Below are positions 50,508 to 60,580 of a stretch of DNA of 64,000 nt, piece after piece. A program made the translations under genes and the position numbers. The notes under the pieces are model-generated. The model searched no databases and was not told the origin of the DNA. It worked only from the letters and a program-made list of their open reading frames with translations. Numbering within the stretch: the stretch's first letter is position 1; each line of letters opens with the position of its first letter. Origin of the DNA: Candidatus Uabimicrobium amorphum (GTDB lineage Bacteria; Planctomycetota; Uabimicrobiia; Uabimicrobiales; Uabimicrobiaceae); the NCBI RefSeq assembly GCF_009002475.1, contig NZ_AP019860.1:1116001-1180000 (forward strand). Direction: 5' to 3'.

Positions 50508-52109
50508 TCAGTTTCCCTCTATACCATGGTCATGATCGTTTTCTTCATTTTCAACAGGTATTTTGTAGTCCACGATTTTCATACCAGAATCTTCTAAATT
50601 TAAACTATCCACTTGACGTTTGGTATTCTTCACATTACTGATGATCAAGCGGCGGTTTTTCATGTTTTTCTCTAGAGTTCGTAGATACTGTCTGAGTAAA
50701 AACACTTCAGGGCTTTCTTTGTAAGCTTTGAGTGTATTATCAAACATATTCGCCTTTGCTGTGGTTATTTTTACCTTTTCCAGTTGACGTACTTTGGCTT
50801 TGAGAAGTATTTCTGCCACACTCGCTTCCACTTGCTTTTCGACTTTGGCTGCGTATGTTTCTGCCGCCATGATTTTGGTTTCTTTTGCCTCTAGAGCTGA
50901 AATAACATCTTCAAAATCACGCGCGACATATTGCGGAGGATGTGCTTCTAGAAGTTGACAGGATAAAATTTCGACACCCACTTCTTTCTTTTCACATTCT
51001 TTTTGCAGTGTTTTTTTGAGAAAAATAGAGGTCGCTTCACGTTTTTCCCCGATTAATTCTGAAATTTCTGCGGAAGCAAAGAAGCGTGTCATGACTTTAT
51101 TTGCCAAGCTGTCAATCAATATCTCTGGATTTTGATGGTTGTATGTATATTTTTTGAGATCGTTAATCACATAGACAACCGAGGCTCTCGCCACCATCAA
51201 ATTGACAATGAGGTTTTGGTCTCCTTGTTGTGGACCAATTACCAGGAACACATCTTCGTCGGCATGATGCTTCTTGGCAAAAATTCGTGCGGTGTGGATT
51301 TTGTCACCATACTCATCATATTTTTCAATAAGGGGTAGTTCTGGGTCTCCGAATTGACCAACAATGATGTTGTGGACTTTTTCTTTGTCTACGTGAATGG
51401 CACTTTCCACAGGCCACGGCCATTTTACGTGAAATCCTGGTGAATAAATACGATTAAGTGTTCCAAATCTTTCGACAATAACTTGTTCGCTCGGCCCCAC
51501 AAATATGATGCAATTGAGTATATATAGAGAAAAAATTTGAAAGAGAAGTAGAGGGGCGATTGCTTTTTCCATGAATTGGTAGAACCACGTTTCCGAAACT
51601 TTGAAGCCAAATTGGTAATCAAACATCTGCGCAATCGTGTTGAGTACTCCCTTTGAGCCAGACGAAATTTCTAGTAAACGACTATCGAAAGGAACTCGTG
51701 TTTCTTCGTTACTAACACGTGGTCGATAAAAATCCAGAAGTAGGTTAAACAGTATTTCGATGCCAATTAAACCCATAATGGTAAGAATACCATACGCCAC
51801 GTACAAGTCTATATTTTCAAAGCCTGTATGCGACATTGTAACGGCAACGCAACAAAGAAAAGATGTCGCGGCGTTGACAAAAAGATAGCTACCTCCCGCA
51901 CGTAGAATACGCAGGTTTTTTCGCTGTGCCATTCCCAGAGTATATTTTGCAATGAGAAGTGAAAAGAATGCAAATCCGCCGAGAAACGCAGCACTTAGGG
52001 GTGCTTGCTTTACGGTTGTCCTTACGCCTTGTATGATGTCATTTAGGTTATATGCCGCCAAAAAATAAAGATAACCGCTATGACGAAAGAAGCTATGGGA
52101 ATGACCCAT
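50508..52109 (-). CDS. SPFH domain protein with four-helix N-terminal membrane region
   Basis: This 533-residue protein has about four N-terminal hydrophobic segments (40-60, 70-90, 105-125 and 185-205) and then an SPFH domain (about 205-400) with VGPSEQVIVERFGTLN and ILSCQLLEAHPPQYVARDFEDV. A coiled coil with AAETYAAKVEKQVEASVAEIL follows. The polytopic N-terminus differs from HflK, HflC and prohibitin. The chosen ATG at 52109 overlaps the previous gene by 67 bases and has no clear ribosome site. A TTG near 52064 is an alternative, so the start is uncertain. It is the first of three SPFH genes. Confidence 0.83.
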   Translation of the reverse strand: MGHSHSFFRHSGYLYFLAAYNLNDIIQGVRTTVKQAPLSAAFLGGFAFFSLLIAKYTLGMAQRKNLRILRAGGSYLFVNAATSFLCCVAVTMSHTGFENIDLYVAYGILTIMGLIGIEILFNLLLDFYRPRVSNEETRVPFDSRLLEISSGSKGVLNTIAQMFDYQFGFKVSETWFYQFMEKAIAPLLLFQIFSLYILNCIIFVGPSEQVIVERFGTLNRIYSPGFHVKWPWPVESAIHVDKEKVHNIIVGQFGDPELPLIEKYDEYGDKIHTARIFAKKHHADEDVFLVIGPQQGDQNLIVNLMVARASVVYVINDLKKYTYNHQNPEILIDSLANKVMTRFFASAEISELIGEKREATSIFLKKTLQKECEKKEVGVEILSCQLLEAHPPQYVARDFEDVISALEAKETKIMAAETYAAKVEKQVEASVAEILLKAKVRQLEKVKITTAKANMFDNTLKAYKESPEVFLLRQYLRTLEKNMKNRRLIISNVKNTKRQVDSLNLEDSGMKIVDYKIPVENEENDHDHGIEGN

Positions 52110-52423
52110 GTTTGGAAAGTTTTTAAGCGGTTTCTCGCCGATAGAGGATCTAATTGATCGGCTTCGTCAAAAATAGAATTATTATTGTCTGTAACATATT
52201 CTTTTTCTGCTTGTTCTTCCTCTTCCGCTAGTCTCTCTTGCCGTATAGACAAGTAACTAAGCAACCATATGGCAATACCCATCATATAGAAAACGCTTTG
52301 TGTGCGAATAGAGATAGATTCCCAATATGATATGGAGAAAGTTAAGATAAAAAATAAGAATTGCAGAAAACACGCAAAGAAAGCAATATTTTCTGCTTTT
52401 TTCATCGCAACGTTGTCATTCAT
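52043..52423 (-). CDS. Small membrane protein, first gene of the SPFH operon
   Basis: This 126-residue protein has three hydrophobic segments (about 12-32, 42-60, 105-123) with an acidic cytoplasmic loop rich in Glu (ERLAEEEEQAEKEY). It has no family I can name. Its ATG at 52423 has GGGA upstream and a promoter-like TATAAT at 52449-52444. It overlaps the following SPFH frame, which supports co-translation. Its conserved operon position with SPFH proteins suggests a partner of that complex, as inference. Confidence 0.7.
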   Translation of the reverse strand: MNDNVAMKKAENIAFFACFLQFLFFILTFSISYWESISIRTQSVFYMMGIAIWLLSYLSIRQERLAEEEEQAEKEYVTDNNNSIFDEADQLDPLSARNRLKTFQTWVIPIASFVIAVIFIFWRHIT

Positions 52424-52443
52424 ATTTATTTCCCGGTTTGAGA

Positions 52444-52473
52444 ATTATAAAAGTTCAAAGGAATAACTGAAAA
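52444..52473 (-). promoter_or_regulatory. Promoter of the eight-gene SPFH/ATPase/ABC operon
   Basis: On the minus strand TTTTCA (52473-52468) and TATAAT (52449-52444) are 18 bases apart. The start is expected near 52437, 14 bases before the ATG. The -10 box is perfect and the -35 matches four of six positions. Confidence 0.6.
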
Positions 52474-52685
52474 TTGAACGTGTAACCATGGTGTTCAACC
52501 TTCTCAAAATGTTTTATTACTTCACCATTTTGCAGAGCAAGACGAAACCTTGAATCAAATAGTTTTGAATGACCAGACTAACAACTCGCTGTTATTTTGT
52601 GTAAATGAAATTACTTCCAAGAACAGCTGAGATTATTACTTACGGTCAAAATTGCAAAGCCATTTTGTTATGTAGTTCCAAATAA

Positions 52686-52747
52686 CCACTAATTTGTGGG
52701 GAAATGCCACTGTCTTGTGGATCTCATTACAAGGTTTTGTGTGAGAT
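52686..52747. other. Run of three short hairpins in a gene-free stretch
   Basis: The region 52474-53350 contains no supported gene. Within it lie three adjacent hairpins: CCAC-taattt-GTGG (52689), CCAC-tgtctt-GTGG (52710) and ATCTCA...TGAGAT (52721-52747) with an inner ACAA/TTGT pair. This could be a structured leader or RNA, or chance; it is not a recognised RNA family. Confidence 0.3.
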
Positions 52748-53352
52748 ATACTTCTGTGGATTTATCGTTAACTACAAGTGTGGTATATTCAATGAACGGA
52801 CGTTTACGTTATCGAAGAATAGTTTCACGTGGTATCTAAAAATCGATATTGTGTTTGATTACGCATTTGCCGAAATGTCATTGCTGTTTTATTCAAGGAA
52901 TGATGTTGAAGTGCTAATTGGGGATTAAGTAGAGTGTGGACATTTTTTGTTGTAGGTTGCGTAAGATGAGTTTTACAACCTAAACAGTAAATATAATAAG
53001 ATAATATTGCATGGAAACTACATACAACAAGCGTTGTGCACAACACCAACAGCCCAAACTGAAAGACAACTTCTTGTGAAAAGTCGAGCATGATCACTTT
53101 TTTCCCTGAATAATACCAAAATAGTAAAGTAATATGTTCATTAAAATAAGAAAATGAATCGCTATTGTCAATGTTTTTTAGGGATAGGTGCGAAATAAAT
53201 TGGTCAATTTAACATGCAAAATTTGTATGGGTGACGGCGAAAGCTTTACAAGATGCAGAATGATAACGTCAAGATATTCTTTTCGAAGGCAAAATAATGG
53301 CCGATAAAGTATTTGCTTCCTGTTTTTTGGGGTCTTGCGTAAGTTTTTTTGC

Positions 53353-53382
53353 TTTACAAAAGCTAAATTTTGTAATTATAAT
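53353..53382 (+). promoter_or_regulatory. Sigma70-like promoter of the second efflux operon
   Basis: TTTACA at 53353-53358 and a perfect TATAAT at 53377-53382 are separated by 18 bases. The expected start near 53389 leaves a 70-base leader before ATG 53463. Confidence 0.7.
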
Positions 53383-53462
53383 ACTCAGAACTAAATACAT
53401 AAATGGATAAGCTCCGTAATTGCTAAAATCCACATAACACAAGGTAAGTAAAAGGACACAAT

Positions 53463-55307
53463 ATGAGGTTTCGTGGGAAAATTTATTTTACACTATTACT
53501 GGTGGCTCTACTACTACTTAGTTCTTGTAGTGAACCTCCTCGAGCATCAAGAAAAGGAAAACGCTTTATTCCGGTACAAACAACTACAGTGAAAGAGTAT
53601 AGTTTGGCACGTAAAGCACGTTTGACAGGTACTATGTTACCGTGGAAAACAGAGGAATTGCGTTTCCAAGTTTCCGGACGCTTAGTGAAATTACATGTTC
53701 GCAGCCCTGGAAAAATGGTACAAGGAGAGCTGAAAGACGAAAATGGAAAATTAATTCATCGTGGTGAAATTATTGCAGAACTGGATAAAGAGCCGTATTT
53801 ACTAGCTTTAGAAGAGGCTGAAAACCAGCAACGCGCTGCGGAAACCAAGCTGAAAGCAGCAGAAAAATCACTGATTGTATCCGACGAAACAATCAAAGCT
53901 GCACAAGCGCGCGTAGACGCGACGACAACCGAAATTCAAAAGATTTTTCCTTTGGATCTTAAAATGGCGCAGGAACAACGAAAATTGGCAGAGGATGAAT
54001 ACAAACTTACCGAAAAAGCATATTCAAAACAAGATACGACAAACTCGCGCATCTTACAAAGTCGTACACAAATGCTGGTGGCGCAAATCCAAGAAGAGAA
54101 GTTGAAGCTTGCTAAAACCTTGAAGCAGAAAGAGCTACGTACATACCAAGGAGATTTATCAAAAGCCAGGGTCGAAAAAGATTTACGGTTAGCGGAAATA
54201 GATATATATAAAGCGCAGTTATTGCATGCAAAAGCGGCGGTAAAACGCGCGAAAAAATCCTTAGATAAATGCGACTTGCGTGCTCCTTTTGATGGTGTTA
54301 TTGCGGGGATTAATGTGAACCCTGGTATTCTCGTTTCTCCGGCGACTTCGATTTTTAACTTAGCGATGATGGACCCGATGCGTATAGACGTGTCGGTATC
54401 CTTTAAGAAACTTCGCGATTTCCAAGTAGGAGAAGAAGTCTCCATATACACATTGGAAAACTACAACGCGTATCAAAAACCAGAAAAAGGTATTTTGTAT
54501 TATCTAAATACGGCTGCAGATCCGTCTACTAGAACTTTCCTTGCTGTTTTTGCTGCGAGAAACTACCAAAAAGATGAAATCGTCTTGGATCAAAAAGCGG
54601 AAGCATATAAACGTTTTAGCAACTTTAGTAGCTTAATATATAAGAATCCCAAGGGGGGTGGAAAACTCTATGTGGATACGCGATGCGTATTAAAAGACGC
54701 TAAGGGCAACTACGTTTGGAAGTTAGAAGGGGGTAACCCTGTTGCCACGGCAAGAAAGATATACATCAAGTTAGGTAAAGACGTTGCCAATGTCGTTACA
54801 TGGATTTTTCGTTCGTTAGAAAAAAGTAATGGTCTTCGCGAAAATGATGTGTTACTCGTGGGAAACCAAGAGGACTTTGTTAAACTGAAAGATGGTGACT
54901 TTGTTGTACGTCAGCAAAGCGAATGGGTATTTCGTCCTCGACAACTTGTTACAATAGAATATGCAAGTGAGCTTCCACGTGGAATATATCTGCCTGCCGA
55001 TGCTATTATCAAATCACAAGGCGAAGCCACACAATCCTATTATGTTTTTGTCGTGGCAAACGAAAAAGAAGAAAATGGTAAAAACGTCGGGGAAGCGGTA
55101 AGGCGCAATGTCATAAAAACTAAAGTAGAAGATGTATGGAAAATAGAGGATGGTTTAAAACCAGGAGAGAAGGTTATTATTTACGGTGGGTATCGTATAA
55201 ATAATTTGTATAGACCGCTGAATAGAAACATACCGATCAATATTATCAAAGAAATTGATATCAACCACTTAGTGGAAGGTTACGCGTTAAAAGGATCAAC
55301 TCGATGA
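53463..55307 (+). CDS. HlyD-type adaptor lipoprotein of an RND efflux pump
   Basis: This 614-residue protein has a lipoprotein signal (LLLLSSC, acylated Cys near residue 22). A lipoyl half motif LRFQVSGRLVKLHV precedes a long helical hairpin (about 110-265) and then LRAPFDGVIAGINVNPG, followed by beta-barrel domains. It is much longer than typical 370-420-residue adaptors because of an extended hairpin and an extra C-terminal region. Its stop overlaps the RND start by four bases (ATGA). With the pump it forms a tripartite exporter; the outer-membrane channel is not here. It is under its own promoter. Confidence 0.88.
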   Translation: MRFRGKIYFTLLLVALLLLSSCSEPPRASRKGKRFIPVQTTTVKEYSLARKARLTGTMLPWKTEELRFQVSGRLVKLHVRSPGKMVQGELKDENGKLIHRGEIIAELDKEPYLLALEEAENQQRAAETKLKAAEKSLIVSDETIKAAQARVDATTTEIQKIFPLDLKMAQEQRKLAEDEYKLTEKAYSKQDTTNSRILQSRTQMLVAQIQEEKLKLAKTLKQKELRTYQGDLSKARVEKDLRLAEIDIYKAQLLHAKAAVKRAKKSLDKCDLRAPFDGVIAGINVNPGILVSPATSIFNLAMMDPMRIDVSVSFKKLRDFQVGEEVSIYTLENYNAYQKPEKGILYYLNTAADPSTRTFLAVFAARNYQKDEIVLDQKAEAYKRFSNFSSLIYKNPKGGGKLYVDTRCVLKDAKGNYVWKLEGGNPVATARKIYIKLGKDVANVVTWIFRSLEKSNGLRENDVLLVGNQEDFVKLKDGDFVVRQQSEWVFRPRQLVTIEYASELPRGIYLPADAIIKSQGEATQSYYVFVVANEKEENGKNVGEAVRRNVIKTKVEDVWKIEDGLKPGEKVIIYGGYRINNLYRPLNRNIPINIIKEIDINHLVEGYALKGSTR

Positions 55308-58300
55308 ATATACCACGTTTTTCTTTACGATACAAAACCATTACTCTCACAGCTACTTTTTTTGCGTTATTATGGGGACTCACGGTTTACGATACCATAC
55401 CGCGTAATGAAAACCCAGTTATCATAATACGCACTTGTTTAGTCACCGTTCCTTGGCCAGGAGCTAGTGCCGAAAAAGTTGAGCAACATATAACAAAGCC
55501 TATTGAAAGAGCGGTGAGTAAAATTAACTCCGTCTCGCGTATTTATTCGGAGTCGCGTATAGGGGTTGCGGTCATATACGTAGACGTTGATCAACGTATA
55601 AAAGATCCAAAACCCATTTTCGCTGAAGTCACAAAGAGTATTCGCGAAATTACTCATTTATTACCACGAGACGCGTATCCTCCTATCGTAAAGTCCGATT
55701 TTACGGAATTATCGGTAATGCTTTTTGCTTTGTACTCAACGAGCCCTGGAAAAGAAGGGAACTATCAACGTCTGCGCAAATATGCCAAAGAAATTGAGCG
55801 ATATTTAAGTAATGTTCCCATGATCGGAAAATTCACAACAACAGGTATACAAAACGAAGTCGTGAATTTGGAAGTTTCCTCTGGGGAGTGGAGCAAGATG
55901 GACATCAGTGTCACTGAGTTGTCATTGGCTCTCAACCAGAAAAATATTGTGGCCCCGGGGGGGAGTTTAGACACCGGACAGCAGCGCTATATTGTAGGTC
56001 TCAGCGGAGAGTTTGAAACCACCAAACAAATTGAACAAGTGGTGATAAGGACAGTTCAAGACAAAGCGCCAACGTATCTTCCTGATTTGGGAATAAAAGT
56101 AACGCGCAGGTTTGCCGACCCAAAGAGTTTATATTGTCGGTTTACTGAAGACAGTTTTATCGGCGAAGAGTGTCTTATCATTGGTTTCAATATGAAAAAA
56201 GGTGGGAACATCGTTGCCTTAGGTCAACGCGTTCGCGAAAAATTACAAGAATTTTTGGACAAAGATATTCTTCCCGAGGATATTAAGCTCACCATTGCTT
56301 CCGACCAACCAATTCACGTAGAAGAAGCGTTAGAAAATTTTACGTCGAGTTTGGTACAAGGGATTGTCGTTGTTGTTATTGTTGGTTTTTTGATGATTGG
56401 TTTCCGCATAGCTCTCGTTATGGCAATGTCGATCCCGATTGTAATGATTATCTCTATTGGGATTTTTCGGTTGTTTGGCGTGGAACTTGAAGATGTATCT
56501 GTCGCTGCTTTGATCGTTTCGTTGGGGCTTCTCGTGGACAATGCCATTGAGGTTTCGGAAAATATTCACCGTTTTCTTTCCGAAGGCAAAAGTCGCTTCG
56601 AATCTGCGTGGCGCGGGGCAAGTGAAATGTCACTACCTGTTCTAGCCGCTACTCTAACGACGGTTGCCGCTTTTTTACCGATGCTCACCATACCTGGAAA
56701 CGAAGGTGAATATGTGTATGGTTTACCTGTTGTTGTGAGTACAACACTTCTCGTTAGCTGGCTTGTCGCGATGAGTGTTACTACAATTCTTGGCTATTGG
56801 ATTTTGCGTCCAGCGGTAGTCCAAGGTGGTATACTGGCATTTTTTGTACGTTGTTGGATTTCTATTGTCGCTTTCCTGACGCGAATTCGTACTGGCCAAG
56901 GGCAACTATTTTCTTTTAGTAAACGTTTATTTGGTTGGATTATAGGTCGCAATACAATGACAGGTGGCGACGGCGGTGGCCATCATGATCACGACCAGGA
57001 AGGAATTGTGAAGACACGCTATACCAAATTATTGCGTTTGTGTCTCAATCATCGCTACATAACTTTGACTTTTGGTTTTGGAATGTGCGTTCTCAGTATT
57101 ACGCTAATGTCGATGGTGGGAAGTCAATTTTTTCCGATGGCACTTCGCGATCAGTTTATTGTAGACATCACTGTTCCAGAAGGAGCTTCTACAGAAAGAA
57201 CACATCGCACATGTGAAAAAGTAGAAAATATTATCAAAAGCCTTTCCCATACCAACATTAAAGGCGAAAAAGTAAAACGTTTGAAAAATATGATTAGTTT
57301 TGTGGGAGGAAGTGCACCGCGCTTTTACCTAATGTTTGAGCCTGGTCCTGAACTACATAATGTGGCCCAAATACTTGTGAACACGACGGAGGCTGTATAT
57401 ACGGATAGTTACGTCGCGGAGTTGCGTGAACTTGTCGATGAACAAGTAAGTGATGCACGTATTATTGTTCGTAAACTCAATATGGGAACAAGTGCAGGTG
57501 CTCCTGTTTCACTGCGCTTAGTTGGTGAAGATCCCCAAAAAATTTATGCTTATGAAAAGGAAGTGGCAGCACTGTTATTTTCGCACCCTCATATTACCCT
57601 TTTGTATAATGATTGGGGAAATCCTGTATACCAAGTCAATGTCAACGTAAACACTGAACTTGCTAATATGTCGGGGGTAACCAACCAAAATGTTGCAGAG
57701 ACAATGAATACATTTCTCGACGGCCAATATTTGACGACGTTTCGCGAGGGAGATACGAACATACCTGTGTTTTTGCGCCTACCAGCAAAAGAAAGAGAAC
57801 ATCTCCACTCTATCAATGATTTTTATATACGTGGCAACAATGGAGTGGTTCCCATCGAAGGTATTTCGCAAAACAAGGTAACATGGGAAACAAGTACTAT
57901 TGTTCACTATCACCAACGCCGCACTTTGACAATATACGCTTTTGTACGTGCGCGTACTCTTCCCAATGGTATTGTAACGGATATAATGCCACGGCTCGAT
58001 GAAATCAACGCACGCATGAAAAAAGACGGCTGCCATTTAGAAATCGGTGGCGAGTGGGAAGAAACTCTAAAAAGTGAAGAAAACTTCAATGTTGCTTTTA
58101 GCATATCTTTTATATTGATTATTTTTATCTTAGTATGTCAGTACAGTGGTTTTGCAAAAACCTTTATGATTTTACTTACGCTACCGATGGCTTTTGCCGG
58201 AAGCATGATCGGCCTAATTATTACTGGATGGCCGCTTAATTTTATGTCACAACTAGGTATGATTTCTCTAGCTGGTATGGTTCTCAACGATGCGATTGTT

Positions 58301-58579
58301 CTCATCGATTTTATTGATCGTCAGCTTAAAGAATCTGATTTACCAGTAAAGGAAGCTCTTGTGAAAGCCGGTCGTATGCGCATGATACCAATTTTGCTGA
58401 CTACTTTTACAACTGCCGGTGGATTACTACCATTGTCTTTCTGGGGCGGTCCTCTGTGGACACCAATGGCCAATGTTGTAATTTTCGGACTTATGACAGC
58501 AACACTACTTACATTATTATTAATACCGACGGTTTACTTGGTTCTTCACCAAGATTTTAAGATTAAAATGGTTAAATAA
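55304..58579 (+). CDS. RND family efflux transporter, inner-membrane pump
   Basis: This 1091-residue RND pump has the duplicated layout with helices after each periplasmic loop. Helix 4 carries GLLVDNAIEVSENI (about 407-420), again with Asn at the second relay position. The second half has GMVLNDAIVLIDFI and a typical LLTTFTTAGGLLPLS. A His/Gly-rich cytoplasmic linker (GGDGGGHHDHDQE) of about 15 residues joins the two halves and accounts for some of the extra length. It is coupled to the adaptor gene by ATGA overlap. The end is only five bases from the convergent rho stop. Substrate unknown. Confidence 0.9.
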   Translation: MNIPRFSLRYKTITLTATFFALLWGLTVYDTIPRNENPVIIIRTCLVTVPWPGASAEKVEQHITKPIERAVSKINSVSRIYSESRIGVAVIYVDVDQRIKDPKPIFAEVTKSIREITHLLPRDAYPPIVKSDFTELSVMLFALYSTSPGKEGNYQRLRKYAKEIERYLSNVPMIGKFTTTGIQNEVVNLEVSSGEWSKMDISVTELSLALNQKNIVAPGGSLDTGQQRYIVGLSGEFETTKQIEQVVIRTVQDKAPTYLPDLGIKVTRRFADPKSLYCRFTEDSFIGEECLIIGFNMKKGGNIVALGQRVREKLQEFLDKDILPEDIKLTIASDQPIHVEEALENFTSSLVQGIVVVVIVGFLMIGFRIALVMAMSIPIVMIISIGIFRLFGVELEDVSVAALIVSLGLLVDNAIEVSENIHRFLSEGKSRFESAWRGASEMSLPVLAATLTTVAAFLPMLTIPGNEGEYVYGLPVVVSTTLLVSWLVAMSVTTILGYWILRPAVVQGGILAFFVRCWISIVAFLTRIRTGQGQLFSFSKRLFGWIIGRNTMTGGDGGGHHDHDQEGIVKTRYTKLLRLCLNHRYITLTFGFGMCVLSITLMSMVGSQFFPMALRDQFIVDITVPEGASTERTHRTCEKVENIIKSLSHTNIKGEKVKRLKNMISFVGGSAPRFYLMFEPGPELHNVAQILVNTTEAVYTDSYVAELRELVDEQVSDARIIVRKLNMGTSAGAPVSLRLVGEDPQKIYAYEKEVAALLFSHPHITLLYNDWGNPVYQVNVNVNTELANMSGVTNQNVAETMNTFLDGQYLTTFREGDTNIPVFLRLPAKEREHLHSINDFYIRGNNGVVPIEGISQNKVTWETSTIVHYHQRRTLTIYAFVRARTLPNGIVTDIMPRLDEINARMKKDGCHLEIGGEWEETLKSEENFNVAFSISFILIIFILVCQYSGFAKTFMILLTLPMAFAGSMIGLIITGWPLNFMSQLGMISLAGMVLNDAIVLIDFIDRQLKESDLPVKEALVKAGRMRMIPILLTTFTTAGGLLPLSFWGGPLWTPMANVVIFGLMTATLLTLLLIPTVYLVLHQDFKIKMVK

Positions 58580-58584
58580 TCGCA

Positions 58585-59778
58585 TTATGATATTTTACGG
58601 GTTAAAGAAAATTGCTTCAATAGTGCTTCATTATTAGGTGTTTTCTTTAGCCCTTTTATTAAGTATTCCATCGCTTCGCGACTTTTCATATCGTTTAAAA
58701 TACGACGTAAAGCCCAAATTTCTTGGATATTTTCTTTTCCAAGTAAAAGTTCTTCACCACGTGTACCACTCTTTAGTAAATCAATGGCAGGAAATATTTT
58801 GCGGTCAGCTAGTTTACGGCTCAAGTATAACTCCATGTTACCTGTTCCTTTAAACTCTTCGAAAATAACATCGTCCATGCGACTTCCCGTTTCGATAAGC
58901 GCTGTGGCAATAATGGTTAAACTTCCACCGTCTTCGATATTGCGTGCTGCACCAAAAAGCTTTTTCGGTTTTTGAATGGCATTGGCGTCCATACCACCAC
59001 TTAATGTTCTTCCACTTGGAGTACTTTCTGTATTGTATGCGCGACCAAGTCTTGTTAGCGAGTCGAGAAGCACAACAACATCTTTTCCTTCTTCAACCAT
59101 TCTTTTGGCTTTTTCTAGTACGATTTCTGCGACTTGAATGTGGTTGTTCGCCGATTCGTCAAATGTACAACTAATGACTTCGCCTTGAATGCATCTACGC
59201 ATATCAGTTACTTCCTCTGGGCGTTCATCAATTAAAAGAACGATGAGTGCAGTTTCAGGATGATTTGTCGAAATGCTTTTTGCTAAGGTTTTTAGAAGAA
59301 CTGTCTTTCCTACGCGTGGTGGAGCAACAATTAAACCTCTCTGTCCTTTACCAAAAGGAATAAGCATATCGATTACCCGTGGTGCTACGTCATCATGTCC
59401 TTGTATTTCAAGACGGATTTGCTCATCCGGGTATATGGGGGTAAGAGTATCAAAGGTTTGTAGTTTGGTGAAGGTTTCTGCTGGTCCGCCATTTACAGAC
59501 TCTACTTTTGCAAGAGCGCGGTATTTTTCGCTACCTTTTGCTGCACGAACTTGACCGTTAATGGTAACTCCGGTGCGTAGTTTAAATTTGGATATTTGTG
59601 CGGGAGAAATGTAGATATCTTCTTTCGATGGTAGGTAGTTGTGTTTTTGTGAGCGTAAAAAACCAAATCCATCAGGTAAAATCTCTAAAACACCTTCTCC
59701 ACTTGTTGTCACTGTATTGGTATTTCGTCGGTTATTATTTTTCTTTTTGTTTGTATAATTTCGTTTATTATTTTGCAT
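58585..59778 (-). CDS. rho: Transcription termination factor Rho
   Basis: This 397-residue helicase has the Rho RNA-binding fold (about 25-110) with [15 protein letters not shown], and ATPase motifs [19 protein letters not shown] (Walker A) and [16 protein letters not shown] (Walker B/Q-loop), then [14 protein letters not shown]. It lacks the extra N-terminal domain of longer Rho proteins but has an Asn/Arg/Lys-rich leader (first 22 residues). Rho releases RNA at untranslated C-rich sites. GGGGA precedes the ATG. It is convergent with the RND gene and probably monocistronic. Confidence 0.95.
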   Translation of the reverse strand: MQNNKRNYTNKKKNNNRRNTNTVTTSGEGVLEILPDGFGFLRSQKHNYLPSKEDIYISPAQISKFKLRTGVTINGQVRAAKGSEKYRALAKVESVNGGPAETFTKLQTFDTLTPIYPDEQIRLEIQGHDDVAPRVIDMLIPFGKGQRGLIVAPPRVGKTVLLKTLAKSISTNHPETALIVLLIDERPEEVTDMRRCIQGEVISCTFDESANNHIQVAEIVLEKAKRMVEEGKDVVVLLDSLTRLGRAYNTESTPSGRTLSGGMDANAIQKPKKLFGAARNIEDGGSLTIIATALIETGSRMDDVIFEEFKGTGNMELYLSRKLADRKIFPAIDLLKSGTRGEELLLGKENIQEIWALRRILNDMKSREAMEYLIKGLKKTPNNEALLKQFSLTRKIS

Positions 59779-60329
59779 TTTTTTCCCCTAATTGAAAAAT
59801 AGCAGAATTCTCAACATTGTAGGTAATTTTTGATGGATTACGGAATGTCTTAATTTACTTTTATACATTTTGTTTTGGAAAATGTATAAAATCACTACTG
59901 GACTCTACATCTAAATAACAATCAAACAATTAAAAGTGAAGACATGCCCTAAAATAGATTTTTGGTGAAAAGTGAAATGGTAATTTGGGTATGTGTTTCT
60001 GGATGGATAAAACCTCATATCCTGTGATTATAAATTCTATGTTTTTAAGTCAATGTTTTTCTATCCATGTTTTTAATCGGAGTTTTGTTGTTGTAAATGA
60101 AACGTAGTGAATTAAAAGTTTGTTAGTACAATGTTTTGTTTTAAAGGGTTTTGATGTTATCTGAATTTATTTAGGGTATCAACATAGGATTTGTTTAAAT
60201 GTCTAGGCACTTTTAGTGATAGAATTTAACACATTAGTTTTGCAAGTGCTAGAGAGCGGAATGTATGATACACCTAGTAACATACTGAAAGTTCTATTGC
60301 AAGATTTGAATTAAGTAAAAACGGTAATA
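59779..60329. other. Gene-free AT-rich stretch upstream of rho
   Basis: No frame with coding character, RNA gene or repeat is recognised in this 550-base stretch. It likely includes the rho promoter and leader; rho is often autoregulated through a long leader, but I see no specific signal. Confidence 0.4.
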
Positions 60330-60364
60330 AAAAAAAATTGTTTACCTAATACATAGGTAAACAA
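60330..60364 (-). terminator. Intrinsic terminator 217 bases downstream of the phosphatase gene
   Basis: A perfect 11-bp stem (TTGTTTACCTA and complement, five-base loop) is followed on the minus strand by eight or nine T. It most simply ends the transcript of the gene ending at 60581, leaving a long 3' tail, or ends a small RNA from 60365-60580. Confidence 0.8.
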
Positions 60365-60580
60365 TGCAGGAATGAATACTACATAATAAGGGATTGTATT
60401 AAGAGTATTTTTGAAAGTCTAGATAAGGAGATAACATAAGTGAATTTTTATATTCAGTTAAGTTATTCTTAATTTAAGAACATTATAGCACTACCTTTTT
60501 TTGTTCGCAACTAAAAAATAAATTTTTTGTAACTTTTTATTATTTCGAGTATTTCAAGGGTAAATATTACGGCGTTAGCA

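Noticed and set aside
52704-52928. Short plus-strand frame of 74 codons
   Set aside because: No ribosome site, odd composition and overlap with hairpins; no support as a gene.
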